Assembly: GCA_006226545.1 (NCBI GenBank)
Contig: SBGR01000046.1
Location: 1 to 60,893, forward strand
DNA: 60,893 bases
From: Bacteroidota bacterium
GTDB taxonomy: Bacteria > Bacteroidota > Bacteroidia > UBA8524
Direction: 5' to 3'
Shown: positions 44,088-51,073 of the stretch, piece after piece
Layout of the letters: the number at the start of each line of letters is the position of its first letter
Numbering within the stretch: position 1 is the first letter of the stretch
Notes under the pieces: generated by a model
Told to the model about the DNA's origin: nothing
What the model saw: only the letters and a program-made list of their open reading frames with translations
Database searches by the model: none
Program-made: the position numbers and the translations under genes

Positions 44088-44811
44088 GGGACTCTCAAAG
44101 GCCGGTATCAAGTACGTTCAATCTTTGCGAATTAAAAAATTCAGGCAAAAATATCACCAATTTATCGTGGAAGGCGATAAGTCTGTGGCAGAAGTGCTTA
44201 ATAGCGATTGGAATATTGAATCGCTATACTACTGCGAGGGATTTTCTGCTGCCCTTCCTCCCTTTGCTGAACAGATCAGTCCGGCAGAAATGGAACGATT
44301 GAGTCAACATCAGAGTCCACAAAAAGCCCTGGCTGTGGTGCATATGCCGGAACTTAGCGAAGAGGTACACATCGCTAAAGAAGGCTTAACTTTAGCTTTG
44401 GATGGCATTCAAGACCCGGGAAATTTGGGTACACTTATTCGCCTCTGCGACTGGTACGGCGTGAAGCAGGTAATCTGTTCGCTCGATACCGTTGACGTTT
44501 TCAACCACAAGGTCATTTCAGGAACCATGGGCTCTTTTCTGCGGGTTCAGGTGCAGTATACTGATTTAACTGAAGCCTTAGCAAACTCTCCGGTTCCGAT
44601 TTACGGTGCGGTGATGGACGGTGAAAACATCCACCAGCTGAAACCGGAAACCAATGCGGTTTTGGTGATCGGCAATGAAGGACAAGGTATTAGCGATGCT
44701 GTTATGCGAACGCTAAAACACCGCATCAGCATACCGCGTTTCGGGCAAGCTGAATCGCTCAATGCAGCCATTGCCGGTGGCATCCTCCTCGACCGTTTTG
44801 TAGGCGCTTAG
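44086..44811 (+). CDS. TrmH/SpoU-family RNA methyltransferase, RlmB-like long form
   Basis: 241 residues. An N-terminal substrate-binding domain (about 1-95, with KKFRQKYHQFIVEGDKSV, the L30e-like SpoU_sub_bind fold) precedes a SPOUT domain with DGIQDPGNLGTLIRLC, VIGNEGQGIS and IPRFGQAESLNAAIAGGI. This form usually methylates 2'-O riboses in 23S rRNA. Its ATG and the tamL ATG share the palindrome CATG, so the two divergent start codons overlap. Four bases overlap DUF4153 at the 3' end. Confidence 0.92.
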   Translation: MGLSKAGIKYVQSLRIKKFRQKYHQFIVEGDKSVAEVLNSDWNIESLYYCEGFSAALPPFAEQISPAEMERLSQHQSPQKALAVVHMPELSEEVHIAKEGLTLALDGIQDPGNLGTLIRLCDWYGVKQVICSLDTVDVFNHKVISGTMGSFLRVQVQYTDLTEALANSPVPIYGAVMDGENIHQLKPETNAVLVIGNEGQGISDAVMRTLKHRISIPRFGQAESLNAAIAGGILLDRFVGA

Positions 44812-46586
44812 TTAAGCTTCTTCACCCAGACATAGTACTCCAGGTTGGTGATCACCAATTCTCCATCTTCGGTATTGAAGTTAAAGTCTTCTAGGAGAAT
44901 AGGGATTTCATAGTGCTCGTTTTTCAAGTTTATCCAAGCTTGAGATTCCGAAAACTCATTGTCGAAAGCCTTCAACTGACTCCGCTCCAGATTCATGCTT
45001 TTCAAGACTTGATCTACCAAGTTAATTTCCAATTGCTCCTCGTTTACTTTCACCATTAAATTTTGACCTTTATGTTGAAACTCAAAGGTCATCCCGGCAT
45101 ACTCCAGTTTATTCTTATCGTTGTAGAAATTGCCATTGATATGGAAAAAGGCAGCGTAGTTGCCTTGCGGTGGCTGAATGCCTTTTCCTTTGCGGCGGAA
45201 GCTGAAGCTCTGCCATTGCGTTTCATTAAACTGGTGCTCATCGCTTAACATTTTACCTAAAATCTGCCGAGCATTGGAATAAGATCCATGTTTCTCCATC
45301 ATTTCATCCGTCTTCACTCCTTCAGGTAAAATTGAATTGAGCAATGTATAATGTTGACGGTTTAAGAGGTAAATCAATGGACCTTCAATTCTTTTGTATT
45401 CCTCTTCACTCAGCTTTTTCTCAGGCATGGCTTTCCACTGGTCCTTTTCCATCAGTCCATTTTCTTCCAATGCCAATACCAGTCGCGCCATCTGATTGCG
45501 TTTAGACACAGACACCCCGCTGAGAGGACCAACAACATTGATCAAAGCAATCAAAGCCAAACTCAATGGAATCAGCTTGATGTTTCTGGAGCGAAGGAAT
45601 CCGTAAAAGATGGAGATAAAAGCCAACCAAGCGGTGAGGTTGCTGATATAATAACGTTCTTCGGTTATGCCGTAATCGTTGATTCTTCTTAACACAGCCA
45701 AGGCCATCATAATAACCAAAGGCACCAAAGCGATAAAAATACCGCGGCCTGTCAGGCGCATCAAGCGGTTATCTGCATTATCGCTAATAGGGAAAACGAG
45801 TAAATAGGCCAAAATTCCGGTGATGGAAAAGCCTAAAATCAGGTTGCTCACCCAGCCTATTGGCCAGCTCCATTCGATAACAATTTTTCCGGCATAGGCA
45901 TAGAGAATCAAAAAATAGATCAGCACCAGCGGAATCAAAACAAACTGAGTGAAGACCCTAAGCCCTTTCGGGAAATGGACTTCTTCCTCCTCTTTCAAGC
46001 CGGATAGGAAGAACCAAGTATTAAAAACAAAAAGGATAAATATATAAAGGCGAGCGTAACTGCGGTTAAAGTCTACACCAAACAGCAAGTCTATGGCTGA
46101 CATCGCTAAAGCCAAACCACCGTATAAAACAATACTGTAGAATGCCGTATTCAATAAGCGAAGCAAAAGCGCTTGATTCGCCTGCCAAAAGAGCTCCTGA
46201 CTCTGATTTTTCCTACTCACCGCCAAACTCACATACAGATGGAATAGGAGTCCCAAGATAAACGTACGTCCAACTTGTATTTCTTCAGGTACTCCGTCTA
46301 AGAGGTAATAGCAAAGCACCAGAATCGGTAGGCCAATCAGCTGAATCAGCAGCGACTGCAATGGCGGCTTCCGAAAGGCTGAAAGTCCCAAGCCGGTAAA
46401 CAAGGAAATACCGAGTCCGAGTGAAATCATAAGCGGAATCCGCGACTCCACCTCTTCTCCCCGCAAGTCAATCAAAAGATTGCCATAGACCATGGCGGTA
46501 AAAGCACACAAAAAGGCAAGCGGAAATCGAAGCATTCCCTTCAAAAGGGAGTCGGTGAGTTCGGAAAGGTTGATTTTGAATCGCAT
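44808..46586 (-). CDS. DUF4153-domain membrane protein
   Basis: 592 residues from ATG 46586 (MRFKINLSELTDS...); the open frame continues upstream through the palindromic repeats without support. About ten membrane helices in the first 380 residues, then a soluble C-terminal domain (about 395-592) with HLNNEHYEIPILLEDFNF-type strands. DUF4153 is a membrane family of unknown function. Convergent, overlapping the methyltransferase by 4 bases. Confidence 0.82.
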   Translation of the reverse strand: MRFKINLSELTDSLLKGMLRFPLAFLCAFTAMVYGNLLIDLRGEEVESRIPLMISLGLGISLFTGLGLSAFRKPPLQSLLIQLIGLPILVLCYYLLDGVPEEIQVGRTFILGLLFHLYVSLAVSRKNQSQELFWQANQALLLRLLNTAFYSIVLYGGLALAMSAIDLLFGVDFNRSYARLYIFILFVFNTWFFLSGLKEEEEVHFPKGLRVFTQFVLIPLVLIYFLILYAYAGKIVIEWSWPIGWVSNLILGFSITGILAYLLVFPISDNADNRLMRLTGRGIFIALVPLVIMMALAVLRRINDYGITEERYYISNLTAWLAFISIFYGFLRSRNIKLIPLSLALIALINVVGPLSGVSVSKRNQMARLVLALEENGLMEKDQWKAMPEKKLSEEEYKRIEGPLIYLLNRQHYTLLNSILPEGVKTDEMMEKHGSYSNARQILGKMLSDEHQFNETQWQSFSFRRKGKGIQPPQGNYAAFFHINGNFYNDKNKLEYAGMTFEFQHKGQNLMVKVNEEQLEINLVDQVLKSMNLERSQLKAFDNEFSESQAWINLKNEHYEIPILLEDFNFNTEDGELVITNLEYYVWVKKLN

Positions 46587-46632
46587 AGGCTTGGACAAGA
46601 TAGGGAATTTTAAACCATAGATAAACCGTTGG

Positions 46633-46869
46633 GACGCGAAGCATCGCGTCTCCACTAGATAGAAAGATTAAATCCCACTAGTCTTCTTCCTAGAGGGGCG
46701 CAAAATCTTGCGCCCCTCTAGGAGCCTCATAACCCTATAGTTCTCCTGCATAGTGGAGACGCGAAGCATCGCGTCCTCATTCTAAGGTATTTCCTCTCCT
46801 AAAGGACGCGAAGCATCGCGTCCTCATTCTAAGGTATTTCCTCTCCTAAAGGACGCGAAGCATCGCGTC
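46633..46869. repeat. Cluster of GACGCGA-AGCA-TCGCGTC palindromes
   Basis: Four copies of an 18-base hairpin (arms GACGCGA and TCGCGTC, loop AGCA) at 46633-46650, 46758-46775, 46805-46822 and 46852-46869. The last three lie on a 47-base tandem unit (cctcattctaaggtatttcctctcctaaag between). The gap 46587-46923 contains this cluster, the hairpin at 46689-46722 and a -7-like box; no gene is seen. Confidence 0.9.
46689..46722. repeat. Perfect 15-bp hairpin
   Basis: Arms CCTAGAGGGGCGCAA and TTGCGCCCCTCTAGG with an AATC loop, perfect over 15 bases. It sits between inverted copies of the GACGCGA palindrome. There is no T tract, so a mobile palindromic repeat is more likely than a terminator. Confidence 0.88.
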
Positions 46870-46911
46870 TCTACTGTGGGCTGATTTTAACTCATTCCTC
46901 AATCCTTTCCC

Positions 46912-46919
46912 TATATTCG
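46912..46919 (+). promoter_or_regulatory. Near-consensus -7 box TATATTCG, leaderless start
   Basis: One base off TAnnTTTG. The context TATATTCGAAACATG matches TAAGTTTGAAACATG before the NlpE/META gene, with the same 5-base spacing to the start codon. Confidence 0.4.
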
Positions 46920-46923
46920 AAAC

Positions 46924-47553
46924 ATGTCAGACATAGGAACTTTGTTTTCTCTACTCAAAAGCAATCTCACGCGATTTTTAGGCATTGGATTTCTTGGAAT
47001 CGGCCTCAATTTGGTCTTGTTTCTCTTCGCTTATATGATGGCTCCGGATGATATCTCACCAATCAACCTGGTTCTGCTGGGCGTAGTGTTCCTCTTGCTC
47101 TTTCCAATACTTTTTTGGGTGATGGCTTACCGCTTTGGCGTTCAATTGGTTTTGCGCAGCGCATATATTCAGTTCAATCCGCAGATTCAAATGCTCATCA
47201 CCGGCTTTACGCGTGAAGTAATCAATTACTACGAAGGCAACCGATCCGGAAGCAGAAACGATAAAGTTTACCGGCTGGGTGCTTTTCTATCCGATAAGAT
47301 GACGCAGGTTCCGGGTTTTGTAAAACGCCGCATTGTAGACAAGCTCGACGAGGTGCCGGTAACGCGGTATATCAACGATATCAAATCGAGCGAGTTTGTG
47401 CCGGAGAACGAGGCCGTTTTGAGCGATAAACTTTTTCACCGCGCCAATGCTTTTGTCTTGGGCGACCTCTTCCCAACCAAGCCGGGCTTCCTCATTTGGC
47501 TGTTGCCATTTAACCTTTTGGCCTTCGCGCTCTGCTTCTACTTCCTGCTCTAA
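46924..47553 (+). CDS. Hypothetical membrane protein
   Basis: 209 residues. Two membrane helices near the N-terminus (about 18-36 and 46-70), a soluble middle part with KSSEFVPENEAVLSDKLFHRANAF, and a C-terminal helix (LPFNLLAFALCFYFLL). No known family. Its stop overlaps the Nudix start by one base (TAATG). Confidence 0.7.
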   Translation: MSDIGTLFSLLKSNLTRFLGIGFLGIGLNLVLFLFAYMMAPDDISPINLVLLGVVFLLLFPILFWVMAYRFGVQLVLRSAYIQFNPQIQMLITGFTREVINYYEGNRSGSRNDKVYRLGAFLSDKMTQVPGFVKRRIVDKLDEVPVTRYINDIKSSEFVPENEAVLSDKLFHRANAFVLGDLFPTKPGFLIWLLPFNLLAFALCFYFLL

Positions 47554-48020
47554 TGTCGGATATTCAACGTTTCAATATTCGCGTATACGGACTCCTTGTT
47601 TACGAAGGCAAGGTTTTGTTGAGCGATGAAGAAATGGGCAATTACGCATTTACCAAGTTTCCCGGTGGGGGCCTGGAATACGGTGAAGGCATAGCCGATG
47701 GACTTAAACGGGAGTTTCAAGAAGAATTGGAAGCTGAGATTGAACTGACCGAACTCTTTTACATCAATGAGTTTTTCCAGCAAAGTGCCTTTAAAAAAAG
47801 CGATCAGCTGGTCTCCATCTATTACCGCGTAAGTTCTTTAGCGATGGCCGAATTGCTGGAGTATATTGAGGGCGGCTGGCATCCCGTTGGGCTCGAACAC
47901 CGCATCCGTTTTCATTGGCAAGAAATTTCATCGCTAAACGAGGAACAGCTTACTTTTCCTATCGATAAGCTGGTAGCTCAAAAACTCAAGACTGCTTTTG
48001 AAACAAGGCCGTCTCTATAA
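47553..48020 (+). CDS. Nudix hydrolase
   Basis: 155 residues. Nudix box at 38-60: GGGLEYGEG then REFQEELEAE, fitting GX5EX7REUXEEXGU with Ala-Glu in place of the last Gly. Hydrolyses a nucleoside diphosphate linked to another moiety; substrate not predictable. Its 3' end overlaps the convergent methyltransferase by 35 bases. Confidence 0.9.
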   Translation: MSDIQRFNIRVYGLLVYEGKVLLSDEEMGNYAFTKFPGGGLEYGEGIADGLKREFQEELEAEIELTELFYINEFFQQSAFKKSDQLVSIYYRVSSLAMAELLEYIEGGWHPVGLEHRIRFHWQEISSLNEEQLTFPIDKLVAQKLKTAFETRPSL

Positions 48021-48618
48021 ATCCATCGAAATACGGCGCCTTCCTTAGGCATTTCCAATTTCTCAGTTCAAATACCGGGTAAATATCGTAAACCTGATCG
48101 GTGTCCAGGTTGGTGCTCGCTTTGAAAAACCAAATCATCAGCTTCATTAAAAACCGGTGGTAAGCCTTTTTAGGCGTAACGAAATCGGACCAAACCCAAT
48201 AAGACCCCGGTTCGCAATGTTGGTTCAGCTGCAAGAAGATTTTAGCGAGGCGGAAATAGGTAAACTGATCGAAGAAGAAAGGTGTTATCACCACATCAAA
48301 CTTGAGGTTAGGCGCCAGGCTGTCTTGCGTGCCGTGAATGAACTGTACCGGATGATCGCTAAGCCCTTTCAATCGATTCTGACTGAGTGCAATCATCTTT
48401 CCCGACATCTCCAAATAATACAAGGCGCTGGGTTGCGCCAATTCCAATACCGGTTGGATAATCCGGCCCGTTCCCCCGCCAATAATCAGAATGCTTTTCC
48501 CTTTGGGCAGTTCGCTCAGAAAATGCAGTTGCGACTGATGCAATGCCCCGCGGTACACCAGTTTTCCCAATAGATCGTAGATGGGCGCAATGAGGTTATA
48601 GTCGTTGAAACGTCTCAT
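47986..48618 (-). CDS. SAM-dependent methyltransferase
   Basis: 210 residues from ATG 48618 (MRRFNDYNLIAPIYD); an ATG at 48654 would overlap the upstream gene further. Class I Rossmann methyltransferase: APIYDLLGKLVYRG opening as in UbiE-like enzymes, motif I LIIGGGTGRI and LEMSGKMI. Its start lies 23 bases inside the UbiA-like gene, so the two are coupled. The pairing suggests a methylation linked to a prenylated or membrane product, which is an inference. Confidence 0.82.
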   Translation of the reverse strand: MRRFNDYNLIAPIYDLLGKLVYRGALHQSQLHFLSELPKGKSILIIGGGTGRIIQPVLELAQPSALYYLEMSGKMIALSQNRLKGLSDHPVQFIHGTQDSLAPNLKFDVVITPFFFDQFTYFRLAKIFLQLNQHCEPGSYWVWSDFVTPKKAYHRFLMKLMIWFFKASTNLDTDQVYDIYPVFELRNWKCLRKAPYFDGFIETALFQKQS

Positions 48619-49438
48619 AAATCCACAACAAGCCCGGAAGGAGAAATAGGCCATCGCCTAAAACGCGGTATAACTCACCCATCACCAGGTATTTCCTTAA
48701 GGCATAGACCAAGATAATCACCAATTCCATCGCACTTAAAATGAGCAATTCCGTTTGATGCGCAGGGTCTAAGTACAATGCCAGGAGCCCCAATACCGGA
48801 CCAAGCACCAGCATGCCTTTGATAAATCCTTTCACCTTAGCCGGACCAAACCATTTGAGCACGGAAGGGTGTTCATCGCGCAGGTCCACTTCGTATTCGA
48901 GCAGGGAGAAAAGGAGCAGATTCACGTGGGCCAAGCAAAACAAACGCACCAGGTAAATGCCCGTTAGCCAGGTAAAAGGTTCATCGGCTTTGCTTAAGGG
49001 CACAATAGCCAAGCCTGCCACGTAGACCACGGCAATAAAGAGTTCTTTGTATACATAGCGAAAGCCTCGTTTCCTGGCCCAGATCAACGAAGCCAGGTAG
49101 ACAACTATTAAAGCGAAAAGCAGCAAGGCATTACGCCACAGCTTCGCGCCTGTATCGGCAGGAATAAGGTAAAGAAACAGCACAGCCGATAGAACCAGTA
49201 AAACGGTCATCACCACCGAATGGCGTTGGTGAAAGCGGTGGCGAGGCGTAGAGGCCGTATGTTGAATGGTGCGAGCGTCCATGAGGTGGTCTGCGGTATA
49301 GATCATCCAAACCATCAAGGCGAGCTCCACCAAATACACCTGACTGAAATAGCCACCCGCCACACGAGCCAACATCCATGAATTGAACATGGCGCCAAGG
49401 GCAACATCAAGACTTAATATGCGGAAGTAACTATACAC
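48596..49438 (-). CDS. UbiA-like integral membrane protein
   Basis: 280 residues, about eight membrane helices. The loop YTADHLMDAR after helix 2 and LLEYEVDLRDE after helix 6 sit where UbiA prenyltransferases carry their two Asp-rich motifs; the first has DxxxD and the second an E-x-E-x-D-x-x-D pattern rather than the canonical form. Assigned to the UbiA superfamily with moderate confidence; donor and acceptor unknown. One base separates it from thymidine kinase; it overlaps the methyltransferase. Confidence 0.65.
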   Translation of the reverse strand: MYSYFRILSLDVALGAMFNSWMLARVAGGYFSQVYLVELALMVWMIYTADHLMDARTIQHTASTPRHRFHQRHSVVMTVLLVLSAVLFLYLIPADTGAKLWRNALLLFALIVVYLASLIWARKRGFRYVYKELFIAVVYVAGLAIVPLSKADEPFTWLTGIYLVRLFCLAHVNLLLFSLLEYEVDLRDEHPSVLKWFGPAKVKGFIKGMLVLGPVLGLLALYLDPAHQTELLILSAMELVIILVYALRKYLVMGELYRVLGDGLFLLPGLLWIYETFQRL

Positions 49439-49439
49439 C

Positions 49440-50021
49440 CTACCTGGATTTCATGCCTTCGATAAAATGCTTACGGCAGCGAGGTTCATAACTTTCCTTT
49501 TCGCCGAGCATCACTTGCTGAGAATTTAGTGCAGTTCGGTAGGAAAACAAAGCGACGTCGCCACAAACTGCGCAGATCGCATGTACTTTGGTTACGTATT
49601 CGGCTTTGGCCATCAAATCCGGAATAGACCCAAACGGCTCTCCTCTGAAGTCCATGTCGAGACCGGCCACAATCACACGCGCTCCTCTGGCGGCCAATTC
49701 ATCGCATACCCTCGGAAGCTCTGAGTCAAAGAATTGGGCTTCGTCTATGGCCACCACATCGGCCCCTTGGTAGAACAACAGAATATTAACCGCCGAATCG
49801 ACCGGTGTTGCCGTGAACGAGTTTTCATCATGTGAGACAATGTCTTGCTCATCATAGCGCACGTCGATGCTGGGTTTGTATACCTCAATCTTCTGTCGGG
49901 CAATGCGCGCACGTTTTACCCTGCGAATCAGTTCTTCTGTCTTCCCTGAAAACATGGAACCGCAGATTACCTCGATCCATCCCTTTTCTTTTCCCGGCTT
50001 TTTATTCGGCTCAATAAACAT
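49440..50021 (-). CDS. tdk: Thymidine kinase
   Basis: 193 residues, type II (TK1-like) enzyme. P-loop GSMFSGKT (21-28), DEAQFF with the catalytic Glu, the lasso region GLDMDFRGEPFG, and a zinc site from CAVCG and the C-terminal CRKH. Salvages thymidine to dTMP. First gene of a tdk-ubiA-like-methyltransferase group on the minus strand. Confidence 0.96.
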   Translation of the reverse strand: MFIEPNKKPGKEKGWIEVICGSMFSGKTEELIRRVKRARIARQKIEVYKPSIDVRYDEQDIVSHDENSFTATPVDSAVNILLFYQGADVVAIDEAQFFDSELPRVCDELAARGARVIVAGLDMDFRGEPFGSIPDLMAKAEYVTKVHAICAVCGDVALFSYRTALNSQQVMLGEKESYEPRCRKHFIEGMKSR

Positions 50022-50101
50022 GTGCTACACTCCTCGGATTGTGAACATTGCAGTGTGCATTACTTATCGGTATCGCCCAAGGGCATTCCTACACATCTGG
50101 C

Positions 50102-50109
50102 TAAATTTG
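50102..50109 (+). promoter_or_regulatory. -7 box TAAATTTG before the coiled-coil gene
   Basis: TAnnTTTG match 23 bases before the ATG at 50132. Confidence 0.45.
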
Positions 50110-50131
50110 TTCGTCACAAATAAACAAAGAA

Positions 50132-51073
50132 ATGTCCAAGCGCTCCCAAATTCATCAGGAAATTGAAACATTATCCCAAAAGCTGCAATCGACCAACCAG
50201 GTCTTAAGTGGCAGCGATGAATTGAGTATGCTCGACATTGACTTGTTGCGCAAGACTACCATTGAGATTTACGACCTGGTAAATAACCTGCGTTTGGTGA
50301 TGCACGAAAAAGCCAGTCGCGACTTAGAAGCTGAACTACAAGCAGCCAAAGCCCTTGCCGCAGAGGCCGAAGCCAAGGCGAAGGCCGAGTTAGCAGAAGC
50401 CAAAGCACGCGCCGCAGAAGCCGAAGAAAAGGCCCGCGTGGAAGCCGAGAGAGCACAAGCCGCAGAGGCGGAGGCTAGAATCAAGGCTGAGGAAGAGGCT
50501 AAGGTTGAGGTTAAGGAAGAGGTTGAGTCCCGATATTCATCGGGAGAGGTTGAGGATAAAGTTGAGGTTGAGGTTGAGGACGAGGTTAAGGATGAGATTG
50601 AGGTTGAGGCTAAGTTTGAGGCCGTTAGTGAGCCGGAGCCAATGGAGGAGACGGTAAGCGCTATCGAAGAAATAGAAGAGGAACTGAGTCCGATTGAAGA
50701 ACCGGTATCGGAGTCCGAACCAATTGAAGAAGAAATCATTCCGGCTGAAGAGCCCGTAGTGGAAACCGCCGCGCCGAAGGCGATGCCGGTATTTGAAGAA
50801 GAGCCTACCGATTTAGCCGGTAAATTCAGCGCTACGCCTATTGCCGACATCAAGCAGTCGATCAGCATCGCTAAGAAATTTGAATACATCAATACCCTCT
50901 TCCAAGGCAATGTAGAGAAGTACTCGCGCTCCATTGTGAACCTGAACAGCATGCGCAATGGCGACGAAGCCTTTGAAGAGCTCAACAGACTGCGCCGAGA
51001 ACTGGGTTGGGAAGAAGAAGACGCCAATTACCTGGAACTAGCGAACCTGATTCGCAGAAGGTATTTGGGATAA
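50132..51073 (+). CDS. Acidic coiled-coil protein with a conserved C-terminal domain
   Basis: 313 residues. Residues about 60-125 are an Ala/Glu/Lys coiled coil (repeats like AEAEAKAKAE), about 125-225 a low-complexity acidic stretch (EVEVEDEV, EPEPMEE), and about 235-313 a compact helical domain (IAKKFEYINTLFQGNVEKYS..., LRRELGWEEE, RRRYLG) that I have seen as a conserved tail in Bacteroidota proteins of unknown function. A palindromic repeat is inserted in frame at 50528-50545 (residues about 133-138, SRYSSG). Converges on the CHU_C gene with no gap. Confidence 0.75.
   Translation: MSKRSQIHQEIETLSQKLQSTNQVLSGSDELSMLDIDLLRKTTIEIYDLVNNLRLVMHEKASRDLEAELQAAKALAAEAEAKAKAELAEAKARAAEAEEKARVEAERAQAAEAEARIKAEEEAKVEVKEEVESRYSSGEVEDKVEVEVEDEVKDEIEVEAKFEAVSEPEPMEETVSAIEEIEEELSPIEEPVSESEPIEEEIIPAEEPVVETAAPKAMPVFEEEPTDLAGKFSATPIADIKQSISIAKKFEYINTLFQGNVEKYSRSIVNLNSMRNGDEAFEELNRLRRELGWEEEDANYLELANLIRRRYLG
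50528..50545. repeat. Palindrome TCCCGATAnnnATCGGGA inside a gene
   Basis: TCCCGATATTCATCGGGA, one base different from the intergenic copy at 34146-34163. It is 18 bases long, so it keeps the frame. The flanking bases read gaggttgag on both sides; the local sequence is already a gaggttgag-type repeat, so a target duplication cannot be proved. Confidence 0.8.

Noticed and set aside
46633..46869. CRISPR array in the 46.6-46.9 kb gap
   Set aside because: The hairpin repeats are on a 47-base tandem unit whose inner part is also repeated, so there are no unique spacers.
50269..51027. A 252-codon serine-rich protein antisense to the coiled-coil gene
   Set aside because: It is the mirror of the Glu/Ala/Lys-rich repeat of the plus-strand gene; composition alone keeps the frame open.
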